Positions 42,644 to 51,204 of a stretch of 64,000 bases of DNA are shown in pieces. This stretch comes from an uncultured Eisenbergiella sp. (GTDB lineage Bacteria; Bacillota; Clostridia; Lachnospirales; Lachnospiraceae). The notes under the pieces were generated by a model. It did not search any database. It saw only the letters and a program-made list of their open reading frames with translations, and was not told the DNA's origin. Position numbers and translations under genes: made by a program. Each line of letters begins with the position of its first letter. The first letter of the stretch is position 1. The stretch covers positions 60,259 to 124,258 of the forward strand of contig CAJUEL010000009.1 of assembly GCA_910585455.1 (NCBI GenBank), in the 5' to 3' direction.

Positions 42644-42722
42644 CCATTTTACAGCTTTACAGCTCATTTGTACACAAACCGCCGGTTGAATCATCCATCC
42701 CAACCCCCGGTTGTTGCTGTTC

Positions 42723-43027
42723 CCGTTGCCGCCGAATGCGGACTGCCAGCGGTCTGGCTTCCTCCCTTCCGCCCTTTCCGCCGGTGCAGACTGTTTTTGC
42801 AACGCCTGATATCCGAAACAGGCAAATCCCCTCCAAAGTGCAGTCCGTTTCTGCCGCAAAAGTGGAAAAACGAACAACGTGAGTTCCCACTTTTGCGCAG
42901 GAATGGCTGCACTTTGGAGGTTGGATTTGCCGTTTCGGATATGGGCGTTGCAAAAACAGTCTGCACCGGCGGAAAGGGCGGAAGGGAGGGAGCCAGACCG
43001 CTGGCAGTCCACATTCGGCGGCAACGG
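42723..43027. repeat. Long inverted repeat, ~143-bp arms around a 21-base centre
   Basis: The left arm (42723-42865) and right arm (42887-43027) are near-identical reverse complements with only about a dozen differences by eye. Shared blocks include CCGTTGCCGCCGAATG, GACTGCCAGCGGTCTGGCT and CTCCAAAGTGCAG. Weaker matching (CCCGG) extends outward on both sides. No transposase, target duplication or terminal motif was identified. It may be a miniature element or two copies of a repeat inserted head to head. Confidence 0.8.
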
Positions 43028-43057
43028 AAACTGAAACACTGGCCGGGAAAGCCATCC

Positions 43058-43693
43058 TCATTCCGACGCCGGCACCATGTTATACTCCTCCAGAAATGCC
43101 TCCAGCGCTTCTCTGCTGTCGATTACCTTTCCGTGAGAAATTTCGTCCCTTATTCCGACGGGCAGCAGCCTGCCGTCAATGCTCGTGCGCATATAGACGC
43201 TGCTTTTGTCCTCTTCATAGATGACCACCATATTTTCCGAAAAGCCAACATAAAAGGAAGCTGCCACATCCTGATTTTTGTAGGATTTTAAAATCACAAC
43301 CCTCTGCGGGGAAAAGGACTGCACTTCAATGGAAACAAGCCCGAGCTTTCGTTCAGAAAGCGTGGGCGCTAAAACCTCATCCTCCATGCAGCGCAGAAAG
43401 GTTTCCCGGTCCATGCCCACATATTTTGCAGGGACCATTTCCTTTTGCTCTTCTCTTCTTTTACTGGAAAGATTCTCTATAATCGTGACAAGCTCTGCAT
43501 CGAAGCTGATCTGCGCCGGCGTGGCCGTCACCTCCTGCGCACTGTCATACGCTTCCCTGCCGATCTGGCTCTTCTGACTTTCCCGCACATATTGCGGATA
43601 CAAAAATTCCTCATAACGGATATGGGCATAAAAACCAGCCGCCAACAGCAGACAGGAATAGATAAAAAAGCTGATCCTCTTTATTTGGCGCAT
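43058..43693 (-). CDS. Membrane-anchored protein of unknown function, possibly BofC-like
   Basis: 211 aa. One N-terminal membrane helix (about residues 7-26), then an extracytoplasmic region. The C-terminal part, with VVILKSYKNQDVAASFYVGFSENMVVIYEED, loosely resembles the BofC C-terminal domain (regulator of SpoIVB signalling in Bacillus sporulation). That similarity is by eye and weak. GAGGTG lies five bases before the ATG at 43693. It follows the flippase gene by 67 bases, and its stop codon is about 30 bases from the long inverted repeat. Confidence 0.7.
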   Translation of the reverse strand: MRQIKRISFFIYSCLLLAAGFYAHIRYEEFLYPQYVRESQKSQIGREAYDSAQEVTATPAQISFDAELVTIIENLSSKRREEQKEMVPAKYVGMDRETFLRCMEDEVLAPTLSERKLGLVSIEVQSFSPQRVVILKSYKNQDVAASFYVGFSENMVVIYEEDKSSVYMRTSIDGRLLPVGIRDEISHGKVIDSREALEAFLEEYNMVPASE

Positions 43694-43760
43694 ATTCTCA
43701 CCTCATAAAGAGTATCAGCCAATTCAGTTTTTCCTATTCATCTTTTTCTGACCAGTTCTC

Positions 43761-45407
43761 TCACAGGATATGCAGCATTCCCGCAACGGCGATGAGCGCT
43801 TCCCCGCCGCCAAAGCACGAAAGCTCCCGCTTTGTCGCGCCCTTTAAAATCACCACGACAACAAAATACACACAAAATCCGACCAGAGCGCAGACAATCG
43901 CGTTGACCGCATCCGGCGCTTTTTTCAGAATGACGAGTCCGAAAAGCGCACACACCAGTGCCAGAGCGATCCCTCCCACACAGGGCGCTAAAAACACCCG
44001 GACCCAGTTGACCCGAATCCGCATCCGCTTCTGTACGATAAAACCAAAAACGGCGAAAAGCAAAATGGCATAAATCAGATTCGCACAAAGGACCGCATAA
44101 ATTCCCATGCCGGGCACCTTCATAAGCGCCGACAGAGTCAAAAGCTGCAGCAGCGTGCAGACAAGGACACAACAGGTGGCGGTCATGGTCATCTGTCCTG
44201 CGACCAGAAAAACCGCAAAAGCGAGCGCCATGCCAAATAAAACAACAGAAACGCTGCCAATACGGAGAATGGCGGATATCTGTTCTACATCCCCGTCCGG
44301 AAAGAACGCTTTCGTCACCGGTCCTGCCAAAACAGCCAGATAAACCGCTGCCGGAATCAGAATCAGCGCCATGCAGCGCAGAAAAACCATGCATTTTTCC
44401 CGCGCCCGTTTCTGATTCCGGATGAGGGAGCCGGTTCTCAAATCCGGCAGCATATGCGCCGCGAAGATGGCTGCCCAGATTAGCGGCACCTCCAAAAGCG
44501 CTCTCCCCTTCCCGGCATAGAGTCCCCAAAGCGTAAGGGAATCGGCAGCGGCCTCTTCCTCTGCCATGCGGAAAAATATCAGGTTCTCACCGATCAGCCC
44601 CCCTGTCAATATCAGAACAGGAAGCATCGCGATCAGCATTCTTTTTACAATGACTCCAAATACCTGCCCCTGCCGTTCATAGACAAAGGCTTCTCCCCTT
44701 TCCATATTCAGCAGGACAGGGCGCAGCTTCCACCATAGCGCAAGGGAAACGAGCATGGTAAAAGCCGCCGCCGTTCCAAACGCAAAAGCGCCGCCCATCG
44801 CCCCGTGAGCCGGACCAAACTGTTCGTTCTGCAAAAGCGCCCCCACCATTTTCCCGCGCTCATAGAGAGGCGCGGCAAACACAGGACCGGCAAAAAAAAG
44901 AAGCAAACAAAAGGCAAGCCTGAGCATTCCGACCGATTTCGTGCTGCCAAAGCCGTCCATTCCGCCGGCAAGCCCCAAAAATACGCACACCGGCAAAAGC
45001 GCAGGCAAAAATCCCTGGATCGCAAGCCTGACCAGTGGAAGCCCCATCAGCCCGTCCGCAAAAAGGTCACAGCAAAGAAAGCCGGCAAGCCCCAGGATCA
45101 GACTTCCCGCCACACTACAAAGCAGGGCCGTCCGCACCACCATGCGGGCTCCCTTTACGCTGCCCCTTTCCACCCTTGCCGCCGTCATGGAGGATGTCAC
45201 CCAGAACAGCGCAGCGCCCGCCGGCACAAACAGCAGCAAAAAATATTCCAGGGCAACGCTGTAATAAGCGCTGCCCGCATCCTGATACAGCCTGGTGAGC
45301 CCAACCCGCCAGAAGCAGCAAAGCGCAGTCGCCACAGCCGCCAGCAGACTGACCAGATTTTCCGGTATCGTAATACTTCTTCTTTTTCTTCTGTTCTTTT
45401 TTGCCAT
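43761..45407 (-). CDS. Polysaccharide/lipid flippase-like membrane protein (SpoVB/MurJ superfamily)
   Basis: 548 aa with about 14 hydrophobic helices. The N-terminal VSLLAAVATALCCFWRVGLTRLYQDAGSAYYSVA is the pattern of the MATE-like MVF superfamily (oligosaccharide/lipid II flippases, SpoVB). Paired TM repeats run through the protein. Which lipid-linked substrate it moves is not known; the spore cortex or envelope is plausible given YqfC/D nearby. The ATG at 45407 is preferred over a TTG at 45434; GAGG is 11 bases upstream. The end of ybeY overlaps only the longer version. Confidence 0.75.
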   Translation of the reverse strand: MAKKNRRKRRSITIPENLVSLLAAVATALCCFWRVGLTRLYQDAGSAYYSVALEYFLLLFVPAGAALFWVTSSMTAARVERGSVKGARMVVRTALLCSVAGSLILGLAGFLCCDLFADGLMGLPLVRLAIQGFLPALLPVCVFLGLAGGMDGFGSTKSVGMLRLAFCLLLFFAGPVFAAPLYERGKMVGALLQNEQFGPAHGAMGGAFAFGTAAAFTMLVSLALWWKLRPVLLNMERGEAFVYERQGQVFGVIVKRMLIAMLPVLILTGGLIGENLIFFRMAEEEAAADSLTLWGLYAGKGRALLEVPLIWAAIFAAHMLPDLRTGSLIRNQKRAREKCMVFLRCMALILIPAAVYLAVLAGPVTKAFFPDGDVEQISAILRIGSVSVVLFGMALAFAVFLVAGQMTMTATCCVLVCTLLQLLTLSALMKVPGMGIYAVLCANLIYAILLFAVFGFIVQKRMRIRVNWVRVFLAPCVGGIALALVCALFGLVILKKAPDAVNAIVCALVGFCVYFVVVVILKGATKRELSCFGGGEALIAVAGMLHIL

Positions 45408-45414
45408 AAAATTT

Positions 45415-45915
45415 TTATCCTCTGGTAATGCCAAGCCCGTTTAAGATATCGCTCTGCTTTCGTTCCATCACCTTCGCCTGCTCCGGCTCCTCATGGTCAT
45501 AGCCGCACAGATGGAGCATGCTGTGCGCAACGAGAAAGGCAAACTCCCGCTCCAGGGAATGTCCGTAAGCCTCTGCCTGCTCATAAATCCGGTCCGCCGA
45601 CAGAATGATATCGCCCAGAATCAGTTCTCCTGTGTCCGGCTGAAAATAATCCGCCTCATTCTCCTCCACCATTGAAAAATCCGATTCCCTTTCAAAGGGG
45701 ATGTTGGGAAAGCTCAATACATCCGTCTCCCTGTCCAGCTTTCTGTATTCCCGGTTATACTGCCGGATTCCCTCGTTATCCGTGATCAGGACATTGATTT
45801 CCGCTTCGTAGGGGCATCCTTCCGCCTCCAAAACCGCCTCCGCCACTCTGGCGGTCAATGCCTGCGCATCAAAAGGAAATCCGCTTTCCGTTTCGTTTTC
45901 CACATAAAAAGTCAT
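45415..45915 (-). CDS. ybeY: Endoribonuclease YbeY (rRNA maturation)
   Basis: 166 aa. The zinc motif HSMLHLCGYDHE (three His) is diagnostic for UPF0054/YbeY, a single-strand RNase acting in 16S rRNA 3'-end maturation and ribosome quality control. NREYRKLDRETDVLSFP also matches. The 3' end of phoH overlaps its start by 4 bases, the conserved phoH-ybeY pairing. Confidence 0.96.
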   Translation of the reverse strand: MTFYVENETESGFPFDAQALTARVAEAVLEAEGCPYEAEINVLITDNEGIRQYNREYRKLDRETDVLSFPNIPFERESDFSMVEENEADYFQPDTGELILGDIILSADRIYEQAEAYGHSLEREFAFLVAHSMLHLCGYDHEEPEQAKVMERKQSDILNGLGITRG

Positions 45916-46916
45916 TTTCTCATCCGCGTCCTGTTCTGTGTACGTTTTTGCTTATATGCCTCTTTTGCCTCGTAGTTCTCATATGCCTTGACGATCTTCT
46001 GCACGAGAGGGTGACGCACCACGTCACGGCTTGTCAGGGTGCAAAAGGCGATATCGTCAATTCCGGAAAGCACCTTCACCGCCACATCCAGACCGGACAC
46101 CGTCCCCGGCGCAAGATCCTTCTGGGAAGCGTCTCCGGTCACCACCACTTTGGAGCCGAAGCCGATACGGGTCAGAAACATCTTCATCTGGGCGGGCGTG
46201 GTATTCTGCGCCTCATCCAGAATGATATAGGCATTGTCCAGCGTCCGCCCCCGCATATAAGCCAGCGGCGCTACCTCGATCAGCCCTTTCTCCATATTCC
46301 GCTGAAAGCTTTCGGCGCCCATGATCTGATAGAGGGCATCATAAAGAGGACGCAGGTAAGGATCCACCTTGCTCTGTAGATCTCCCGGCAGAAATCCCAG
46401 CTTTTCCCCCGCCTCTATGGCAGGACGGGTCAGAATGATCCGTTCCACCTCATTATTTTTAAATGCCGTGATCGCCATCGCCATCGCCAGATAGGTCTTG
46501 CCTGTTCCGGCGGGTCCCAGCCCGAAAACGATCATCTTATCGCGGATCGCATCCGCATATTGCTTTTGTCCCAGCGTCTTTGGCTTGACGGGCTTTCCGC
46601 TCACCGTATGGCAGATCAAATCCCCGTCGATTTCCAACAGCGCGTTATCGTTATTTTCCATACTCATCGCAATCGCATAATCCACATTCTGTTCCAGAAT
46701 CTGGTTTCCTCTCTTTGATAATGCCAGAAGCTGCGCCAAAACGGATCTGGCATGCTTCACCTGTGTTCCATTGCCCCTGATCCGGACCGCCCCGTCCCGG
46801 TCGATGATCTCCACCCCAAAAGCGCGTTCCAGCTTTTTGACAAACCTGTCATATTCGCCGAACAGATTCCGGATATGGGCAGTTTCCATTTCCATGCTTT
46901 CTTCTACAAATTCCAT
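45912..46916 (-). CDS. PhoH family ATPase (PhoL)
   Basis: 334 aa. A short N-terminal KH-like RNA-binding region (about residues 20-70) precedes the PhoH ATPase: Walker A GPAGTGKT (about 134-141), LTRPAIEAGEKLGFLPGDLQSKVDPYLRPLYDAL (in parts) and Walker B AYIILDEAQN. It is a probable RNA helicase/ATPase linked with YbeY in RNA metabolism. The ATG at 46916 has no strong ribosome binding site; an ATG at residue 8 is an alternative. It follows yqfD by 43 bases. Confidence 0.93.
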   Translation of the reverse strand: MEFVEESMEMETAHIRNLFGEYDRFVKKLERAFGVEIIDRDGAVRIRGNGTQVKHARSVLAQLLALSKRGNQILEQNVDYAIAMSMENNDNALLEIDGDLICHTVSGKPVKPKTLGQKQYADAIRDKMIVFGLGPAGTGKTYLAMAMAITAFKNNEVERIILTRPAIEAGEKLGFLPGDLQSKVDPYLRPLYDALYQIMGAESFQRNMEKGLIEVAPLAYMRGRTLDNAYIILDEAQNTTPAQMKMFLTRIGFGSKVVVTGDASQKDLAPGTVSGLDVAVKVLSGIDDIAFCTLTSRDVVRHPLVQKIVKAYENYEAKEAYKQKRTQNRTRMRK

Positions 46917-46959
46917 TCTGTAAGACCCCGTTTAGTCCTCTGCAGGCTGCCGCCCGCTT

Positions 46960-48201
46960 CTATGGGTTGTTTTCCTCCGTCGCTTCTTCCATTTCCTGCG
47001 AAACCGGCTGCAAAATGACCGCTTCCTCACACACGGTCAATTCTCCCTGCATCACCAGCGCGTTTTCCTTCTTTCCTATTGTAACATCTTTTTGTATAAT
47101 TTGTACCCCTTTTTCCTCCAAAGAGGCAATTATTTTTTCCAGCCTTTTCTGCAGCAGCAGGGCTGCGCTCTCCTCATCGTAAAGGGCATCCACGGGCAGG
47201 TATTCCCGGCAGCGGATCGTTCCGCTAAAGACTGGCAGATCGATCTGGCCAAACAGCCGGAAGCGTTTTTGTTCGATCACCTCATCGTATTTGACATAGC
47301 GGCATGCGCCGAATGGGAAGCTGTAGCGCTTTTCCCCCAGGGAAAAGAAATGATAGGTCTTTTCTCTTCCGGTATAGTTTTTGTACTGATAGGCCAGGGG
47401 CTGAGTCAGATGCACCGGCTCGCTGCAGCGGATGAGAATGTCCGCATCCGCCACAGTCCGGTCCCACTCCCGCACCGTGCCGTCGTCATTGTTCACCGGC
47501 ACAAGTCCGCTGACCAGAACCATGCCCTTTTCCACCTCATCGCCCCGTTTGACCATGGGCACACCGCTGCGGGTCAGAATTTCCTCCACCACGCCTGCCT
47601 TTGCCGCTACAAGCTCCGCGCCGTCCGCATATTTTTCCTGGCTCTCCTCCCGTTCCTCCTGTGTGGGCAGGTCGTTTTCCTTGATCTGCACCGTCACCTT
47701 TGTGCCGTCCAGCCTTGCGGAGGTCCATGTGACCTGGGAAAACTCCTCCCGGATGGCAGCCTCCAGCTCTTCCAGGTTCAGCGCGCTCTTTTTCGTGCCA
47801 TAGTCCACCCCTTTGGAAACCAGGAAATCGTACAATTCATAGTCCGTAACCATCCGGTTTCCCGTAAACTCGATCGCCCAGACAAACCGGGACATGCCGA
47901 GTAAAAACAGCAGGCACAGCGCGATCCCGGCAAAAAACATTTTCCGCTTTCTGGCGTCCTGCATAAAAAAAGGCAGCCCTCGTCTTTCCAAAACGGCCAC
48001 CTTTGTCTTTGTTTTCCGCACGATATCCCTGATCGCAAAAAAATCCGAAAGAGCCAGATACATCGTGTAGTAACCGCCATACCCTGCCAGTCCCCACAGG
48101 ACGATTCCTCTGTTGGAGCACAGGTTCATAAAGCGTTCCGGGGAATAGCCCCAGACCTTGATTTTCACATATCCTTTCAGATACCGGATAATTCCTATCA
48201 T
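46960..48201 (-). CDS. yqfD: Sporulation protein YqfD
   Basis: 413 aa. An N-terminal domain with SPERFMNLCSNRGIVLWG, one central membrane helix (about residues 88-108, MFFAGIALCLLFLLGMSRF) and an extracytoplasmic region with GNRMVTDYELYDFLVSKGVDYG and KVTVQIKEND. This architecture matches YqfD/stage IV sporulation proteins; the molecular role is not established. GGAGG lies four bases before the ATG at 48201. It is in the conserved clostridial order yqfC-yqfD-phoH-ybeY. Confidence 0.92.
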   Translation of the reverse strand: MIGIIRYLKGYVKIKVWGYSPERFMNLCSNRGIVLWGLAGYGGYYTMYLALSDFFAIRDIVRKTKTKVAVLERRGLPFFMQDARKRKMFFAGIALCLLFLLGMSRFVWAIEFTGNRMVTDYELYDFLVSKGVDYGTKKSALNLEELEAAIREEFSQVTWTSARLDGTKVTVQIKENDLPTQEEREESQEKYADGAELVAAKAGVVEEILTRSGVPMVKRGDEVEKGMVLVSGLVPVNNDDGTVREWDRTVADADILIRCSEPVHLTQPLAYQYKNYTGREKTYHFFSLGEKRYSFPFGACRYVKYDEVIEQKRFRLFGQIDLPVFSGTIRCREYLPVDALYDEESAALLLQKRLEKIIASLEEKGVQIIQKDVTIGKKENALVMQGELTVCEEAVILQPVSQEMEEATEENNP

Positions 48202-48219
48202 CCTACCTCCGCCTGACGC

Positions 48220-48237
48220 CTGCCGCTACTGCGGCAG
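48220..48237. repeat. Perfect 7-bp hairpin between yqfC and yqfD
   Basis: CTGCCGC, TACT and GCGGCAG lie three bases after the yqfC stop codon and directly before the yqfD ribosome binding site. No U-run follows. It could tune yqfD translation or mRNA decay. Confidence 0.4.
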
Positions 48238-48240
48238 TTG

Positions 48241-48549
48241 TCAAAGATATCGTATTTCGGAGATTACCCCCTCGATTTTCATATCTTCATTCGTATAGTA
48301 GGCAATGCACAATCCGCTGCCACAGATCGCGATCCGGCAGGTTTTCCCCTGCAGCATGATGCAATCCGGCGTATACTCCAGGATCCCGCGGTAATTTTCC
48401 ACCAGCACCTGGCTGTTTCCCGTCACCGTCACAATGGATGCGCCGAGCATCGTATCCTTTGGCAGCTTTAAGGAATCCACAAGAAGCTCCTTTGCGCTCT
48501 TTTCAAGCGCCCTTTTTGCCGGTCTGCCGGCTTCTCTTTTTTTGTTCAT
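48241..48549 (-). CDS. yqfC: Sporulation protein YqfC (YabP/YqfC family)
   Basis: 102 aa. A basic N-terminus and the core LPKDTMLGASIVTVTGNSQVLVENYRGILEYT (in parts) match the YabP/YqfC family. Members occur only in endospore formers and are usually under sporulation sigma factors. It sits directly upstream of yqfD with a small hairpin between. Together they are good evidence that this organism is, or descends from, a spore former. Confidence 0.9.
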   Translation of the reverse strand: MNKKREAGRPAKRALEKSAKELLVDSLKLPKDTMLGASIVTVTGNSQVLVENYRGILEYTPDCIMLQGKTCRIAICGSGLCIAYYTNEDMKIEGVISEIRYL

Positions 48550-48573
48550 ACCTCATCATATGAACCATTCCGG

Positions 48574-49053
48574 CTATTTATGATAAGGCTCATGGTTTAA
48601 GATGCGATATCCCCGGTATATCTGCTCCAGCAAAATGACCCGCATCAGCTGATGGGGGAAAGTGAGCTTTGAAAAGCTCATTCTCTCATCCGCCGCCCGC
48701 AAAACATCCTCATGAAGCCCCAGGGAACCGCCGATGACAAAAAGAATATGGCTGTTTCCGCTCACAAAAAGCCGGTCCAGCTTTTGGGAGAAGGCAACGG
48801 AATCCATCTCCTTTCCGTCGATGGCAAGCGCGATGCAATAAGCGTCCTGCTGCATATGGCGCAGCAGACGCTTTCCCTCACGCTCCTTGATCTGTTCTGT
48901 CAGGGCATCCCCCGCATTTTCCTCCGTCCTTTCGTCCTCCACCTCCACGATGGAAAGGCGGCAATAGCGTCCCAGACGCTTTGCGTACTCTGCGAGGGCG
49001 TCCCTGTAAAATTTTTCCTTTATTTTTCCGACACAGAGAATGGTAATCTTCAC
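48574..49053 (-). CDS. rlmH: 23S rRNA (pseudouridine1915-N3) methyltransferase RlmH
   Basis: 159 aa, exactly the usual length. SPOUT-fold methyltransferase with LFVIGGSLGLHEDV (SAM-binding knot) and the C-terminal LTFPHQLMRVILLEQIYRGYRILNHEPYHK in parts, ending in the conserved YHK. The start is GTG at 49053 giving MKITILCVGK; longer ATG starts run into the upstream gene and are rejected. The upstream gene's stop is one base before this start. Confidence 0.95.
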   Translation of the reverse strand: MKITILCVGKIKEKFYRDALAEYAKRLGRYCRLSIVEVEDERTEENAGDALTEQIKEREGKRLLRHMQQDAYCIALAIDGKEMDSVAFSQKLDRLFVSGNSHILFVIGGSLGLHEDVLRAADERMSFSKLTFPHQLMRVILLEQIYRGYRILNHEPYHK

Positions 49054-49054
49054 G

Positions 49055-49780
49055 TCAGTCACCGAAAATTTCCGGATAAATTTCATCCGCAAAATAGTCC
49101 AGATGGTCGCTCTTTACCGCCGGAAAGGCTTCCAGCAAAAGCCCCTTTATCTGCTCGATCCGCTTGAAATAGCGCATTTCCTCTGCATCCGTTTCGGTCA
49201 CCTGCGCCCGTTCATCCAGCGATCTGTCCGTCATGTTCTCCCGGCAAAAGGCGCGCATCTGCTCCGTCAGAGATTTTTCTGCATCCGCAAGACCCGCAAG
49301 CTTTTTGGCGGACTGCATGGAAAGTACGCCCATGACGATAAAAATCAGAAACAGCACGCCCATGACCAGGCAGGTCATCCACTGGGTGGAAGGATTCAGC
49401 CGCACGGGAAGCACGCCGGAAATCAGCACCGCCAGCACCACAAGCCCCAGTATGCCGACGAGCAGAAGCGTGTAAGCGCTGGATTTGAATTCTCCCGCCT
49501 TCTTTTCCGGATCCTCATAGACGCCGGAGCTTTCCGTACCGCGCATGGCTCTTCCCAGCCGAACCGCGTTCGCCATATCCTGCGGCGATGCAGCGCCATC
49601 CTCTTCGTCAAGCCATCCCTCTGCTACGCTTTTGGCCATCGCTTCGGCGAAATCTATTTCCTCTTCCATCCCCAAATCCTCTTCGGAAGCTTCCTCCAAA
49701 GATTCCACCAGCTCACAGCCGCAGTCGGCGCAGACCGTAATACCTTCCACATATTCATTTTTGCATTTCGGGCACCACAT
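49055..49780 (-). CDS. Zinc-ribbon membrane protein of unknown function
   Basis: 241 aa. An N-terminal zinc ribbon (CPKCKNEYVEGITVCADCG, two CxxC pairs at residues 3-21), an acidic region, two membrane helices (about 102-122 and 133-153) and a C-terminal cytosolic helical part. The function is unknown; similar proteins are conserved in Lachnospiraceae next to rlmH. It is tightly coupled to rlmH downstream. A second zinc-ribbon protein is encoded at 52.1-53.6 kb. Confidence 0.8.
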   Translation of the reverse strand: MWCPKCKNEYVEGITVCADCGCELVESLEEASEEDLGMEEEIDFAEAMAKSVAEGWLDEEDGAASPQDMANAVRLGRAMRGTESSGVYEDPEKKAGEFKSSAYTLLLVGILGLVVLAVLISGVLPVRLNPSTQWMTCLVMGVLFLIFIVMGVLSMQSAKKLAGLADAEKSLTEQMRAFCRENMTDRSLDERAQVTETDAEEMRYFKRIEQIKGLLLEAFPAVKSDHLDYFADEIYPEIFGD

Positions 49781-49794
49781 ATTCTATCCCTCCC

Positions 49795-51183
49795 TTACCG
49801 ATTGGACAGATATTCATGAATGCCCTTCGCGCCTGCTTTTCCGGCGCCCATGGCGAGAATGACGGTCGCAGCCCCGGTTACCGCATCGCCGCCGGCAAAT
49901 ACGCCCTCCTTGGTGGTCTGCCCGTTTTCCTCTTCCGCCACGATACACTGCCACTTGTTGGTCTCCAGCCCTTCCGTGGTGGAGGAAATCAGCGGATTCG
50001 GGGAGGTCCCCAGCGCCATGATCACCGTATCCAGCTCCAGCGTGAACTCAGAGCCCTCTATCACCACAGGCCTTCTTCTGCCGGAAGCATCCGGCTCGCC
50101 CAGCTCCATACGGACACAGGTCATGCCCTTTACCCAGCCCTTTTCATCCTCTAAAATCTCCACCGGGTTCGTCAGAAGGTCGAAAATAATGCCCTCCTCC
50201 TTCGCATGATGTACCTCTTCCACACGGGCAGGCAATTCTTCTTCGCTTCTTCTGTATACAATATGAACCTCCGCGCCCAGACGCAGGGCGGTTCTCGCCG
50301 CATCCATCGCCACGTTGCCGCCGCCCACCACCGCGACCTTTTTGCTCTCCATGATCGGCGTGTTGGAATTTTTATCAAAGGCCTTCATCAGATTGCTTCT
50401 GGTCAGATACTCGTTGGCGGAAAATACGCCGTTGGCATTTTCTCCGGGAATCCCCATGAACTTGGGCAGCCCTGCGCCGGAACCGATAAACACCGCATCA
50501 AAGCCTTCCTCGCTCATCAGCTCGTCGATCGTCACGGATTTGCCGACGATGACGTTGGTCTCGATTTTTACGCCCAGGGACATGACGTTTTCGATTTCCT
50601 TTTTCACCACGTCCTCCTTGGGCAGACGGAACTCCGGAATGCCGTAAACCAGCACGCCGCCCGCCTCATGCAGGGCTTCAAAAATGGTCACGTCATACCC
50701 CAGCTTCGCCAGATCCCCCGCGCAGGTAAGTCCTGCAGGGCCGGAGCCGATCACAGCCACCTTTTTCCCGTTTTTCTCCTTCGCGCCCTCGGGACGGATG
50801 CCTTCTTCCCTCGCCCAGTCCGCCACGAAGCGTTCCAGCTTACCGATGGAAATCGGCTCTCCCTTGATACCGCGGATGCATTTTCCTTCACACTGGCTCT
50901 CCTGCGGACACACACGTCCGCACACGGCGGGCAGCGCGCTGGACTCGCTGATCACCTGATAAGCGGCGGCGATATCCCCTTCCTTCACCTTTCCGATAAA
51001 GCCGGGAATGTCAATGGAAACAGGACATCCCTTGATGCACTGGGCATTTTTACAGCCGATACACCGCACCGCTTCCTCCATCGCTTCCTCTTTATTATAT
51101 CCCAGGCATACCTCTTCAAAATTTGCGGCGCGCACCTTCGCATCCTGCTCCCGCACCGCTACCTTCTTTAAAACGTCTCCCAT
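49795..51183 (-). CDS. NADPH-dependent ferredoxin reductase subunit, NfnB/GltD-like
   Basis: 462 aa. The N-terminal iron-sulfur region CIGCKNAQCIKGCPVSIDIPGF and CGRVCPQESQCEGKC would bind two [4Fe-4S] clusters. An FAD motif (GSGPAGLTCAGDLAKLGYDV) and an NADPH motif (GGGNVAMDAARTALRLGAEV) follow. With NfnA encoded 21 bases upstream, this is most likely the NADH-dependent reduced ferredoxin:NADP oxidoreductase, a bifurcating enzyme. Such subunits are often mis-annotated as glutamate synthase small subunit; no large GltB subunit is present. The ATG at 51183 has GGAG six bases upstream. Confidence 0.9.
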   Translation of the reverse strand: MGDVLKKVAVREQDAKVRAANFEEVCLGYNKEEAMEEAVRCIGCKNAQCIKGCPVSIDIPGFIGKVKEGDIAAAYQVISESSALPAVCGRVCPQESQCEGKCIRGIKGEPISIGKLERFVADWAREEGIRPEGAKEKNGKKVAVIGSGPAGLTCAGDLAKLGYDVTIFEALHEAGGVLVYGIPEFRLPKEDVVKKEIENVMSLGVKIETNVIVGKSVTIDELMSEEGFDAVFIGSGAGLPKFMGIPGENANGVFSANEYLTRSNLMKAFDKNSNTPIMESKKVAVVGGGNVAMDAARTALRLGAEVHIVYRRSEEELPARVEEVHHAKEEGIIFDLLTNPVEILEDEKGWVKGMTCVRMELGEPDASGRRRPVVIEGSEFTLELDTVIMALGTSPNPLISSTTEGLETNKWQCIVAEEENGQTTKEGVFAGGDAVTGAATVILAMGAGKAGAKGIHEYLSNR

Positions 51184-51204
51184 GATAATCTCCAATCTTT
51201 CTGG

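Larger units (their letters stand above)
42583..43057. other. 475-base gene-free stretch with palindrome and long inverted repeat
   Basis: It contains the operator-like palindrome (42616-42643) and the long inverted repeat (42723-43027). Apparent reading frames on both strands within it mirror each other because the DNA is self-complementary, and they are not credible genes. Confidence 0.7.

Noticed and set aside
42623..43291. Several reading frames on both strands within the long inverted repeat
   Set aside because: They encode mirror-image peptides because the arms are self-complementary, and lack ribosome binding sites and domains. The repeat itself is the feature.
49795..51183. Glutamate synthase small subunit (GltD)
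   Set aside because: No large subunit is nearby, and the adjacent NfnA-like gene makes the ferredoxin:NADP oxidoreductase assignment more likely.
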